64,000 nucleotides of DNA from JBGLNJ01 sp034434835 (lineage in GTDB: Bacteria > Chloroflexota > Anaerolineae > Fen-1058), in the NCBI GenBank assembly GCA_034434835.1, contig DAOTXX010000021.1, positions 1-64,000 on the forward strand, in the 5' to 3' direction. Made by a program: the position numbers and the translations under genes. The number at the start of each line of letters is the position of its first letter. The first letter of the stretch is position 1. The notes below the pieces were generated by a model, which saw only the letters and a program-made list of their open reading frames with translations, made no database searches and was not told the DNA's origin. Shown piece after piece: positions 36,587-44,811 of this stretch.

Positions 36587-36598
36587 GGTAAGACGTCC

Positions 36599-38308
36599 AT
36601 GATAGCCAAATCGAACGTAGATGTGATGACGCCCATCAAAATCGGGTTGCTCGGTGGGCTTGTGGCGGTGCTCATCGCATTGCAGGGAATGATCCAAGTC
36701 TTTAGCGCACGTAACATTGTGGGCGGCGTGATCTCGATGAGCCAGACGCTGTTGCTGATGACGTTCTTCGCTACTGGGTACCTGGCCGTAAGCCGCAGCA
36801 GCCATGCCCGTCCCGGTTTCGCGCTTTTCTCCGGCGCATTGTCTGGGCTTCTCGCCAGCCTCATGGTAGTTGTCTTGGTCTTTTTCGGGAGAGCCGTCAA
36901 CCTGGGCGCCATGATGGTCAATGCAACAGAGGAATTGTACGACTTGCTGACCTTCGAGCAAGGTCTGGTGATGGGCAGCCTGTTCTTGTTAATCTCCGGC
37001 GCTGTGCTAGGAGCCCTTTCTGCTCTGATCTTTTTGCTGCCGCCCAAGACGCGCCAGCCCATCGTGACCGCCCTGGTCTGCCTGGTCGCCTTGGGCGTAC
37101 TTCAAGACTTGGTTACGGTGAGCCTGTCGAACCTGCCCGCGCTAACGCCTGTGCTCAGGTTTCTCTACACTGCAAATGGGCTGTCCGTCGCAGGCGCTGT
37201 GACGATCCTGATATTGGTGACCGCCTTCTCCTACTTTTGGTCTGCGAGGGGAGCCCAGATTCAAAATCGGGTCAATAGCCTGCCGCCCACTGGCCGGCTC
37301 ACTCTGCGATGGAGTGCAATTGGTTTTGGCATTGTCATTCTGCTGTTGCTGCCCAGTATTCTCGGCTTGTACATTAGCGAAGTCCTTGACCTGGTGGGCA
37401 TGTTCCTGCTGATGGGCTTGGGGCTGAACATCGTCGTCGGGTTCGCGGGCCTGCTCGACCTGGGTTACGTGGCGTTCTTTGCGATTGGGGCCTACACGGT
37501 CGGCGTTCTCACTTCGACTGAATTGGGACGCGCTCAAATCATGGGGAGCTGGTGGGCAGCGCTGCCGTTCGGTATCGCCGTGGCCTTGCTCGCGGGAGTC
37601 GTCCTGGGCATCCCGGTGCTCAAGATGCGCGGCGATTACCTGGCCATTGTGACCCTGGGCTTTGGCGAGATCATCCGTATTTTGGCATTGTCCGACCTCC
37701 TGAAGCCGTTCCTGGGGGGGGCGCAAGGCACACGGGGAATCGCCAAGCCGGACATTGGTCTGATCCAGATCAACTGGGGCCCACAAGCATTCTATTATTT
37801 TTTCCTTGTGGGCAGCCTCCTGGTCATCTTTATTACGACGCGCGTCAAGAACTCTCGGCTTGGACGCGCCTGGATGGCCGTGCGCGAAGACGAAGATGTG
37901 GCGCAAGCGATGGGGGTTAATCTGGTCGCGACCAAATTGCTGGCCTTCGCCATGGGCGCATCGTTCGGAGGCTTGAGCGGCGCGATCTTTGCGAGCAAAC
38001 TGGGATCGATCTTTCCACACAGCTTTCAGTTGCTCGTCTCGATCAACGTCTTGTCGCTCATCATCATCGGAGGCATGGGCAGCATTCCCGGCGTGATCGT
38101 CGGCGCGCTGGCGTTGGTAGGGCTGCCCGAATTGATGCGCGAGTTCGCTGAATTCCGCTACCTGTTCTACGGCATCGGACTCGTGGTGATGATGCTGATG
38201 CGACCAGAAGGGCTGTGGCCCGAAGCAGCGCACCGTCGCGAGCTGCACGAAGCCGAAGCTGAGGCCGAAGTCGAGCCAGCAACGGCCGGCGGCGTGGCGG
38301 GCAAGTAG
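36599..38308 (+). CDS. livM: Branched-chain amino-acid ABC transporter permease (LivM type) with N-terminal extension
   Basis: 569 residues; the usual core is ~320. The C-terminal ~330 residues match LivM: MGLGLNIVVGFAGLLDLGYVAFFAIGAYT, GDYLAIVTLGFGEIIRI, the EAA-like loop near RAWMAVREDEDVAQAMGVN and IIGGMGSIPG. The first ~230 residues are an added membrane region of about six helices without a motif I know. A Glu/Ala-rich tail (EAEAEAEVE) ends the protein. Confidence 0.88.
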   Translation: MIAKSNVDVMTPIKIGLLGGLVAVLIALQGMIQVFSARNIVGGVISMSQTLLLMTFFATGYLAVSRSSHARPGFALFSGALSGLLASLMVVVLVFFGRAVNLGAMMVNATEELYDLLTFEQGLVMGSLFLLISGAVLGALSALIFLLPPKTRQPIVTALVCLVALGVLQDLVTVSLSNLPALTPVLRFLYTANGLSVAGAVTILILVTAFSYFWSARGAQIQNRVNSLPPTGRLTLRWSAIGFGIVILLLLPSILGLYISEVLDLVGMFLLMGLGLNIVVGFAGLLDLGYVAFFAIGAYTVGVLTSTELGRAQIMGSWWAALPFGIAVALLAGVVLGIPVLKMRGDYLAIVTLGFGEIIRILALSDLLKPFLGGAQGTRGIAKPDIGLIQINWGPQAFYYFFLVGSLLVIFITTRVKNSRLGRAWMAVREDEDVAQAMGVNLVATKLLAFAMGASFGGLSGAIFASKLGSIFPHSFQLLVSINVLSLIIIGGMGSIPGVIVGALALVGLPELMREFAEFRYLFYGIGLVVMMLMRPEGLWPEAAHRRELHEAEAEAEVEPATAGGVAGK

Positions 38309-38346
38309 AACACGAAAGCAGCGAAGCGCGATAAGGCAAGAGACCT

Positions 38347-39138
38347 ATGGCAATTCTCACTGCACACAAAGTCACCAAACGCTTTGGCGGGCTGACCGCC
38401 GTCAATCTTTTCGACATGGAGGTTAAAGAACATGCCATCCATAGTCTCATCGGGCCGAACGGGGCCGGCAAGACGACCTTTTTCAACTGCGTGACCGGCT
38501 TTTATCGGCACGAAGAAGGCTCCATTGTGTTTCAAAACCAGCGACTCGACGGCTGGTCGCCAGACCAGGTCACACAGTTGGGCATCAGCCGTACCTACCA
38601 GAATATCCGGCTGTTTGCCAACATGACTGCGATCGAGAACGTGATGGTAGGAGAGCACCCTCACCTTCGTTCGGGGGTGTTCGGCGCGATTTTTCGCACG
38701 CCCAGCACCGTGCGTGAGGAAGCCGAGGCAGTGGAAGAGGCCCGCCGGCTGCTCCGCTTTGTCGGCCTGGCTGGCAAAGGCGACCTGCTGGCCAAGAATC
38801 TGCCTTATGGGCAGCAGCGCCGACTAGAGATCGCTCGTGCCCTGGCTAGCAAGCCTAAAATGCTGCTGCTGGATGAACCGACCGCCGGCATGAACCCGGC
38901 CGAGACCGCCGAGATGACGGCCTTTATCCGGCGGCTGCGCGATGAGTTGGGCATTACGATCTTGCTCATTGAACATCAGATGCGCGTGGTGATGGGCATT
39001 TCGGAAATCATCACCGTCATGGATTTTGGCGAAAAGATCGCCGAAGGCACGCCGGTCGAGATTCAGAACAATCCCAAGGTCATCGAAGCTTACCTGGGGC
39101 GGGGCAGCGCCTCCGAGATGATTCGGACCACTGCCTAG
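38347..39138 (+). CDS. livG: Branched-chain amino-acid ABC transporter ATPase (LivG type)
   Basis: 263 residues. Walker A GPNGAGKTT (near residue 38), signature NLPYGQQRRLEIARAL (a YGQQR variant usual for LivG), Walker B LLLDEPTAGMNP and the switch His in IEHQMRVVMG. Its TAG stop codon is made by the first bases of the hairpin element at 39135, so that element inserted exactly at the gene end and may have trimmed or replaced the original terminus. Confidence 0.93.
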   Translation: MAILTAHKVTKRFGGLTAVNLFDMEVKEHAIHSLIGPNGAGKTTFFNCVTGFYRHEEGSIVFQNQRLDGWSPDQVTQLGISRTYQNIRLFANMTAIENVMVGEHPHLRSGVFGAIFRTPSTVREEAEAVEEARRLLRFVGLAGKGDLLAKNLPYGQQRRLEIARALASKPKMLLLDEPTAGMNPAETAEMTAFIRRLRDELGITILLIEHQMRVVMGISEIITVMDFGEKIAEGTPVEIQNNPKVIEAYLGRGSASEMIRTTA

Positions 39139-39261
39139 CAGCCTGTCGGAGAGAACCCTCAAGGAACTGGAGTCGAGGCTTTAGCCGGTGAAAAGGCGAC
39201 GATTTCCGGTCAAAACCGGCTGAAGCCTTGACTCCAGGACGCCTCTCCGACAGGCTGCTAG
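39135..39261. mobile_element. MITE-like hairpin element, perfect 19-bp inverted ends
   Basis: 127 bp with perfect inverted ends CTAGCAGCCTGTCGGAGAG. The inside is also near-palindromic: GGAGTCGAGGCTTTAGCCGG against CCGGCTGAAGCCTTGACTCC. It is followed directly by the hairpin AAACCCGTTTTCTC/GAGAAGACGGGTTT (39262-39291), which in the copy at 27772-27867 lies inside. No coding capacity. Confidence 0.75.
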
Positions 39262-39306
39262 AAACCCGTTTTCTCGGAGAAGACGGGTTTCTGGAGAGCC
39301 GTCATC

Positions 39307-39681
39307 ATGTGGGATGCAGAAGGTAGCAAAGAAAGGCTCGAAGCGGCGAGGCGATATTATCGCGAGCGCGAAGCCCGGCGGCGTGCGCAACGCGAAGCCG
39401 AACGGCAGCGGTGGCTACAACGCGCGCGTGAAGCCATTGCGCGCCTCGCTTTACACTGTCCGGGTGTACGGCGGGCCTACCTCTTTGGATCGTTAGTGAC
39501 ACCAGGACGCTTCAGGCCCGATTCAGACATTGATGTTGCAGTAGAGTGTGATACATTGGAAGCCGAAAGTGCCTTCTGGCGCGCCCTGGAACGCGAGTTA
39601 AAGCGGGAGGTAGATGTGCGTCCGTTGACCGACGCGATAGCGGATATTGCGGCGCAAGAAGGCGAGCAGGTCTATGGATGA
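39307..39681 (+). CDS. MNT-domain nucleotidyltransferase (MntA-type antitoxin)
   Basis: 124 residues. A minimal nucleotidyltransferase of the pol-beta type. The signature GSLVTPGRFRPDSDIDVAV (near residues 62-80) has the Gly-Ser start and the DxD metal pair of the family. A basic helix (RREAERQRWLQRAREA-like, residues 13-45) precedes it. In type VII toxin-antitoxin systems MntA adds AMP to the HEPN toxin HepT. The partner gene starts 8 nt before this stop but is destroyed. The module lies inside the liv operon, a foreign position. Confidence 0.75.
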   Translation: MWDAEGSKERLEAARRYYREREARRRAQREAERQRWLQRAREAIARLALHCPGVRRAYLFGSLVTPGRFRPDSDIDVAVECDTLEAESAFWRALERELKREVDVRPLTDAIADIAAQEGEQVYG

Positions 39682-39894
39682 CAAGATTCTCATCCTGGCA
39701 AACAGTATCCGCCGTGACTTGGAAGTCATCGCTGCTAGGAGACCGCTGAAAAAGTCGTCTTTCTACCGCAGAGGCCGCTGAGGACGCCGAGTTTTGTTAG
39801 GTTTTCTCTGCGCTCTCTGCGCGCTCAGCGGTGAAAGAAGGGGTTTTTCAGCACTCTCCTAGAGCAATTCGTGGGTTTTCTGCAAAGCCTGTAA
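39674..39894 (+). pseudogene. HepT (HEPN toxin) remnant split by a hairpin element
   Basis: The start overlaps the MNT gene (ATGGATGA) and reads MDDKILILANSIRRDLEVIAA, like the first helix of HepT/DUF86 proteins. At 39735 the frame enters the element 39735-39862. On its far side LEQFVGFLQSL and a stop (39859-39894) resemble the final HepT helix. About 90 codons in between, including the RxxxxxH active site, are absent. Confidence 0.5.
39735..39862. mobile_element. MITE-like hairpin element, CTAGGAGA..GCTGAAAAA ends
   Basis: 128 bp bounded by CTAGGAGACCGCTGAAAAAG and the inverse of CTAGGAGAGTGCTGAAAAAC. The core carries the inverted repeat CCGCAGAGGCCGCTGAG / CTCTGCGCGCTCAGCGG, a repeat that also occurs alone at 44620-44695. 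It shares the CTAG(G/C)AG terminus with the elements at 27772 and 39135, but the rest differs. Confidence 0.7.
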
Positions 39895-39910
39895 GAGAAA
39901 GACGGACACT

Positions 39911-40624
39911 ATGGCACTACTCGAACTCGAAAACGTTCACACCTACTATGGTCACATTCACGCCCTCAAAGGCATCTCCCTCACCGTCGAAGAGGGCGAG
40001 ATCGTCACGCTGATCGGCGCGAACGGCGCCGGCAAGAGCACGACCCTTAACACCATCAGTGGATTGCTCCGTCCGCGCCAGGGGCACATCCGGCTGGGCA
40101 ACGAAGACCTGACCGCCTTCAAGCCCCACGAGATCGTTGCCAAGGGCGTGGTGCAGGTGCCGGAAGGGCGGCGGATGCTTGGCCGGTTGACGGTGACGGA
40201 AAACCTGGAGATGGGCGCGTTCACCCGCAAAGACAAGGAAGGAATTGCCCAGGATATGGAGCGCGTGTTCGCGCTCTTTCCCCGCCTCAAGGAGCGGCGG
40301 AACCAATTGGCCGGCACGCTCTCCGGCGGCGAGCAGCAAATGCTGTCCACCGCTCGGGGGCTGATGGCCCGACCCCGCATCCTGTTGATGGACGAGCCTT
40401 CGATGGGTCTGGCGCCCGTGCTGGTGGATAGCATCTTTGACACGATCAAGCAGCTTCACTCGGAAGGGACGACCATCTTGCTTGTGGAGCAAAATGCGCG
40501 CATGGCGCTGGCTATCGCCGACCGGGGCTATGTCCTGCAAACGGGCGAGGTCGTGCTACAAGACTCGGCGGAAAACCTGCGCGCCAACGAGATGGTGCGC
40601 AAAGCTTATCTGGGGATCACGTAG
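39911..40624 (+). CDS. livF: Branched-chain amino-acid ABC transporter ATPase (LivF type)
   Basis: 237 residues, family length. Walker A GANGAGKST (near residue 38), signature LSGGEQQMLSTARGL, Walker B LLMDEPSMGLAP and switch His replaced by Gln in VEQNARMALAI, as is normal in LivF. It completes the transporter after the 770-nt interruption between livG and livF; whether the operon transcript still reads through the hairpin elements is open. No strong ribosome site is visible before ATG. Confidence 0.93.
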   Translation: MALLELENVHTYYGHIHALKGISLTVEEGEIVTLIGANGAGKSTTLNTISGLLRPRQGHIRLGNEDLTAFKPHEIVAKGVVQVPEGRRMLGRLTVTENLEMGAFTRKDKEGIAQDMERVFALFPRLKERRNQLAGTLSGGEQQMLSTARGLMARPRILLMDEPSMGLAPVLVDSIFDTIKQLHSEGTTILLVEQNARMALAIADRGYVLQTGEVVLQDSAENLRANEMVRKAYLGIT

Positions 40625-40640
40625 GGTTGTAGATTTCGGG

Positions 40641-41249
40641 TTGCGGATTGGGGCGCTTGTCTTGGCGGCCGGGCTGTCCCGGCGCATGGGAACTAACAAG
40701 TTGCTGCTTCCCTTTGGGCAGCACACCGTCCTCGCTCAAGTCGTCTCCGTATTGCAGGATTGCCCGCTTGCCGAGATCGTCGTCGTCACCGGGCATGAGC
40801 GTGAAAAGATTGAAGCATCCCTAGGCCGCCATAGCGCCAAGCATGGCGGCTTGCGCTTTGTGTACAATCCGAACTATGCCACAGGCGATATGCTTTCGTC
40901 TATCCAGGCTGGCCTGGCAGCGATGCCGGGCGACTTGGGCGCGGCGCTGATCGTGTTGGGGGACCAACCGCAGCTCGAGCGACGGATTGTGGACCAAGTC
41001 ATCGCCGCCCATGCGCCGGGCGCCGTCATCATCCCCAGTTTCAACCGGCGCGGCGGCCATCCAATTTTGATGGACCGCGCCTGCTGGGCCGAGGTGCTCG
41101 CGTTGCCGCTCGACGCGAGCCTGCGCGAACTGCTACGTGCCCACCCAGGTTGGCTGCGGTACATTGAGGTAGATACCGAATCCATCTTGCAGGACATGGA
41201 CACACCCGAGGACTATCATCGGGTGATCGGGCGGAAGCAGGGGACTTGA
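40641..41249 (+). CDS. MocA-like nucleotidyltransferase (molybdenum cofactor family)
   Basis: 202 residues from a TTG at 40641 that gives RIGALVLAAGLSRRMGTNKLLLPFG, the N-terminal NTP-binding loop of the MobA/MocA/IspD-type family. Then VVTGHEREKIEASL, and VLGDQPQLE with the metal Asp near residue 100, and GGHPILM. CTP:molybdopterin cytidylyltransferase is the commonest function, but relatives act on other cofactors. It follows livF by 16 nt across a GATT-type heptad remnant (40625-40652), which also supplies the start codon. Confidence 0.75.
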   Translation: MRIGALVLAAGLSRRMGTNKLLLPFGQHTVLAQVVSVLQDCPLAEIVVVTGHEREKIEASLGRHSAKHGGLRFVYNPNYATGDMLSSIQAGLAAMPGDLGAALIVLGDQPQLERRIVDQVIAAHAPGAVIIPSFNRRGGHPILMDRACWAEVLALPLDASLRELLRAHPGWLRYIEVDTESILQDMDTPEDYHRVIGRKQGT

Positions 41250-41366
41250 CATCGAGCGCTTTTTGCGGCAGGCTTTGACGACCGCGCCATCCATAACATC
41301 CGCGTCATCACGGCCTACTATGCGTTCGTCAACCGGATCGCCGACGGGCTGGGTGTCGAGTTGAGA
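41250..41366 (+). pseudogene. Remnant of an AhpD/carboxymuconolactone-decarboxylase-like peroxidase
   Basis: Directly after the MocA stop the frame reads HRALFAAGFDDRAIHNIRVI, TAYYAFVNRIADGLGVEL, the C-terminal part of AhpD-like peroxidase-related proteins. The N-terminal half with the CxxC active site is missing. No start codon or ribosome site belongs to it. Confidence 0.6.
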
Positions 41367-41428
41367 GCCATCTTTCGCAGCCTCCACAAGGGTGAGCAGA
41401 CCCTCCAACAGTCAAACGGAGTGGCGCC

Positions 41429-42601
41429 ATGCATACCACAGCCGATGTGGTCGTCATCGGGGCAGGCGTCATCGGATGCAGCACCGCCTATCATCTTGCG
41501 CGGATGGGCGTCACCAACGTCGCCGTGGTCGAGATGGAGCAGGTCGGCAGTGGCTCATCGAGCAAGTCTGCCTCGATGCTCAGCCTGCAATTTTGTCAGG
41601 ATGAGCCAAGTGTCCAGATGGCCAAGTACTCGTATGCCAGGTACATGCAGTTTGAACAGGAGTTGGGCGTTCCCATTGATTTCAAGAGAATCGGCTGGCT
41701 ATCGGTGGCCACACAGGCAACCTCCGAGAGGCTGTTACAGAAAGCCAGGCTGTTACAATCTCTTGACATTACGACCGAGATCCTGGAACCTGAGGACATC
41801 AAGCGACTCTACCCGGAAATCCACACCCAGGACTTGGCGTTGGGCACCTGGGGGCCTGACGATGGCCCCTTCGATCCACACATGATCATGTGGGGGTACA
41901 TCAAGCGAGCGACCGAGATGGGCGTCCGGCTGGAGCAAGGTGTGCGCGCAACAGATATTCACATCCAGCGCGGGCAAGTGAAAGGTGTTCAAACCACTCG
42001 GGGCTTGATCGCAACCCGGCAGGTCGTGAACGCAGGCGGCCCCTGGGCTATCGAAATCGGCAAGTGGGTGGGAGTCGAGATTCCGATCGTCAATCTGGTT
42101 AGACACATTCTGGTGACCGGGCCTATCCCGGAAATTCCATCCCCCAGAGCTTTTGTGGAAGATGTGACAGCCGAGTGGTATTTTCGCCCGGAAGGTCCCG
42201 GGGTCTTGATGGGGATGGGAGCAACACCGACCAGAGACTTGAACGTCACGTTCAGCCAAGAGATGAAGGATCAGATGATAGAGGCAGCCGTCCATCGTGT
42301 CCCTGCATTGGAGCATGCCTCGATGTTGACCGGTTGGGCGGGAATCCGTCCCGTGACGCTGGATGATCACCCTATATTGGGTCCAGTGCCCTCCGTGGAG
42401 GGGTTCATTCTAAACTGTGGCTGGGGCGGGAAAGGCATCATCCAGGCGCCCATCGCCGGGCAGCTTGTGGGAGAATTGATTAGCCAGGGACACACCTCAA
42501 CGATGGACATCGGTGTGTTCGGCATTGAGCGATTCGGGGGAAAAACCACCACGGAAGCAAGAGACTTGTACATATCAACTCGGCAAGAGGCAGACAAGTA
42601 G
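41429..42601 (+). CDS. FAD-dependent oxidoreductase (DAO family)
   Basis: 390 residues. The N-terminal FAD site VVVIGAGVIGCSTAYHLARMG and the C-terminal GWAGIRPVTLDDHPILGPV and NCGWGGKGI place it with sarcosine oxidase, glycine oxidase and D-amino-acid dehydrogenases. It oxidises an amino or N-methyl group with FAD; substrate unknown. GGAG 8 nt before ATG. The lipoprotein gene starts 2 nt after its stop. Confidence 0.8.
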   Translation: MHTTADVVVIGAGVIGCSTAYHLARMGVTNVAVVEMEQVGSGSSSKSASMLSLQFCQDEPSVQMAKYSYARYMQFEQELGVPIDFKRIGWLSVATQATSERLLQKARLLQSLDITTEILEPEDIKRLYPEIHTQDLALGTWGPDDGPFDPHMIMWGYIKRATEMGVRLEQGVRATDIHIQRGQVKGVQTTRGLIATRQVVNAGGPWAIEIGKWVGVEIPIVNLVRHILVTGPIPEIPSPRAFVEDVTAEWYFRPEGPGVLMGMGATPTRDLNVTFSQEMKDQMIEAAVHRVPALEHASMLTGWAGIRPVTLDDHPILGPVPSVEGFILNCGWGGKGIIQAPIAGQLVGELISQGHTSTMDIGVFGIERFGGKTTTEARDLYISTRQEADK

Positions 42602-42603
42602 AC

Positions 42604-43149
42604 ATGCTTCGATTAAGCACATTGGTCGTGTCCGTAGTGTGCCTTGCGGCGATTATATACCTGGCGTCATGCAGTACAGCGCCTCAGGAACACGTCACGC
42701 TCAACGTCGTCTCAAAGAAGCAGGATGTTCAGATCGCTATAGACGCCAGCGCCGAACAGGCTATCATTGATATTGTCAGTCCCAGCGGCATCGGCAGCGC
42801 AGAGTTTGAAATCAGCTCGCAAGCGTTGCCCGAGAAAATCGTCTTGCGATTCCATCTGCGCGGATTGGAAGAGATTCAGTTCGACTATGGCAAGACGGTC
42901 GTGATCGGTTCGGTAGCCAGCGCGCCTGGTCATCGCATCCGCCAGCACCAGCGCGACGCGGGAAGCATCGAGTTGGAACCCATCTTGCCCAACAGTCCTT
43001 ACTGGATGAACATAGACCTTGTGGCTCAAGAGGGAATGTCCAACACGATCCCGCTGCAGAGCGGATACATCCAGGTCGAAGCGCCAGAGGATTTCATCAG
43101 AAGCCAAGTCCGTAGATTCCGTATTCAATGGGTTGATCTCTACCGATAA
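42604..43149 (+). CDS. Putative lipoprotein of unknown function
   Basis: 181 residues. Lipoprotein signal with hydrophobic VVSVVCLAAIIYLAS and lipobox LASC (Cys near residue 23). The rest shows alternating strands consistent with one beta-sandwich and ends FRIQWVDLY. No family recognised. It sits between the FAD oxidoreductase (2 nt) and the protease (11 nt), so the three are probably one transcript. Confidence 0.6.
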   Translation: MLRLSTLVVSVVCLAAIIYLASCSTAPQEHVTLNVVSKKQDVQIAIDASAEQAIIDIVSPSGIGSAEFEISSQALPEKIVLRFHLRGLEEIQFDYGKTVVIGSVASAPGHRIRQHQRDAGSIELEPILPNSPYWMNIDLVAQEGMSNTIPLQSGYIQVEAPEDFIRSQVRRFRIQWVDLYR

Positions 43150-43160
43150 AGGATCAAGGG

Positions 43161-44468
43161 ATGAACACGGACAAGAAACGCCCGCCTATCTGGCGCTGGA
43201 TCGCCGGCTGTTTGATCGTCATGGTCTGTCTGTGCTGCGTGGCAACCTCCGGTGTGGGCGCATGGCTTTGGAAGCAATATACCGCGTATCCTACCGATCC
43301 GGCCACCCTCACTCAGACTGTGCAACAAGAGGTCAGCCAGATGCGCGGCCTGCAGTTCAAGCGGCCTGTTGCGCTCAAGCTCCTGACGCCAGAACAATTG
43401 CGCGCGCGGCTCCTGGACAAGTTTGAGCAAGAGTGGCCTCGAGAGGAAGCGCACGGCCTCGCGCTCACGCTGGCTGCGTTCGATCTTCTGGAGCCAGAGA
43501 CCGACCTCTATCAGTTGTACCTCGACCTTTATACCGAACAGGTCACAGGCCTTTATGATCCAGAGACCCAAGAGCTGTACGTCGTCTCCGATGCCGGCGG
43601 AGTGGACGTCTCCGGGCGCATGACGCTGGCCCACGAGCTTACCCACGCGCTCCAAGATCAGCACTTTGATCTGCAGGGGCTGGGATACGGAAAGGAACGG
43701 CAAGCCGGACACGACTCCGAGTACCTGGCCGGGCTGCAAGGGCTGGTCGAAGGCGACGCCAGCCTGCTGCAAGCCCAGTACATGCGCCGCTTCTCCCCGC
43801 TCGATTGGCTGCGCTTGGCCTGGGAGTATTCGCAACTGGACATGAGCAAGTTCAACCAGGCGCCGCGCGCGATCTCCGCCGGGCTGACTTTTCCCTATCT
43901 CCAGGGTAGCGACTTTGTCAAGAGCCTGTACGCTTCGGGTGGGTGGGCGGCTGTGAATGCGGCGTTCGCCAACCCGCCCCAATCTACCGAGCAGATTTTG
44001 CATCCCGGCCGCTATCGCCTGAACGATCAGCCCCGTCTGGTCACGCTGCCGCCGTTGACGGACACGTTGGGCAGCGGCTGGCACTTGGCGAGCCAAGACA
44101 TCATGGGCGAGTATTACATGCGCTTGCACCTGGAGCAATACCTCAAACCGATCTCGGCGACCCTCGCGGCGGAAGGCTGGGGAGGCGACCGCTACAACAC
44201 GTTTTACAACGAGGCGCAAAAGACGACCGTACTTGTGTGGTATACCGCTTGGGACAACACGACGGAAGCCGGCGAGTTTGCAAAAGCCTACACGCTTTAT
44301 CTCACCCATACATTCGATCACGATGCAGACTCGACGCAAGGTGACCGCGCGTGCTGGCAAAGCCCCCAAGATTATCGCTGCATGACCTGGCAGGCGGCTT
44401 CCGTCGTCGTCGTGCGCGGGCCGGACGCCGAGACCGTCGAGCGGGTGCTCAACGAGATCAAACCTTGA
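43161..44468 (+). CDS. Membrane-anchored zinc metalloprotease-like protein
   Basis: 435 residues. An N-terminal membrane anchor (WIAGCLIVMVCLCCVATSGV, residues ~13-33) and an outside domain with the zincin motif HELTHALQDQHF at His158. Downstream, GLVEGDASL supplies a Glu (near 200) suited as third zinc ligand, giving a gluzincin pattern. Two Trp/Tyr-rich segments follow. The substrate is unknown. It was probably made with the lipoprotein just upstream. Confidence 0.7.
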   Translation: MNTDKKRPPIWRWIAGCLIVMVCLCCVATSGVGAWLWKQYTAYPTDPATLTQTVQQEVSQMRGLQFKRPVALKLLTPEQLRARLLDKFEQEWPREEAHGLALTLAAFDLLEPETDLYQLYLDLYTEQVTGLYDPETQELYVVSDAGGVDVSGRMTLAHELTHALQDQHFDLQGLGYGKERQAGHDSEYLAGLQGLVEGDASLLQAQYMRRFSPLDWLRLAWEYSQLDMSKFNQAPRAISAGLTFPYLQGSDFVKSLYASGGWAAVNAAFANPPQSTEQILHPGRYRLNDQPRLVTLPPLTDTLGSGWHLASQDIMGEYYMRLHLEQYLKPISATLAAEGWGGDRYNTFYNEAQKTTVLVWYTAWDNTTEAGEFAKAYTLYLTHTFDHDADSTQGDRACWQSPQDYRCMTWQAASVVVVRGPDAETVERVLNEIKP

Positions 44469-44811
44469 CCAGGCAGGCCTTGTGCGATCTCTTTCAGTTG
44501 AAGCAGGCCGGTCTCAACTGGCTTCAGCCAGTTTCCAGTATCAGCGGGATGATTCATCATCCCGCCGGGTGCGGGCTGAAATCCTTGAGGGTAAGAATTC
44601 TGAACAAACAGAGCAAGATTTCACCGCCGAGGCCGCTGAGGACGCAGAGAGAACACAGAAACCTCTGCGTTCTCCGCGCGCTCTGCGGTGAGAATACTCG
44701 TCGGTTTGAGGCGAAGCTTCGCTGGACAGTTACAGTGGCAGATGCGAGGGTGTTGGGTTGCTCATGAGACGAAGGACGAAAGACGGCGTTCGTCGTTCGT
44801 CTTTCGTCCGA
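44469..44811. repeat. Repeat-filled intergenic region
   Basis: No gene supported. In order: hairpin ACTGGCTTCAGCCAGT (44517-44532); GCGGGATGA/TCATCCCGC hairpin (44545-44566); the inverted repeat CACCGCCGAGGCCGCTGAGG / CGCGCGCTCTGCGGTGAG (44622-44693), also found in the element at 39735; and a heptad array GACGAAG GACGAAA GACGGCG TTCGTCG TTCGTCT TTCGTCC (44770-44811), between convergent genes. Confidence 0.75.

Noticed and set aside
41247..41249. TGA between MocA-like and AhpD-like segments as recoding
   Set aside because: The MocA product is complete before it, and the following fragment is only half a domain without its active site.
44620..44695. Small gene in the CCGCNGAGG inverted repeat
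   Set aside because: The sequence is a repeat present also at 39762-39836 and folds on itself; no start signals.
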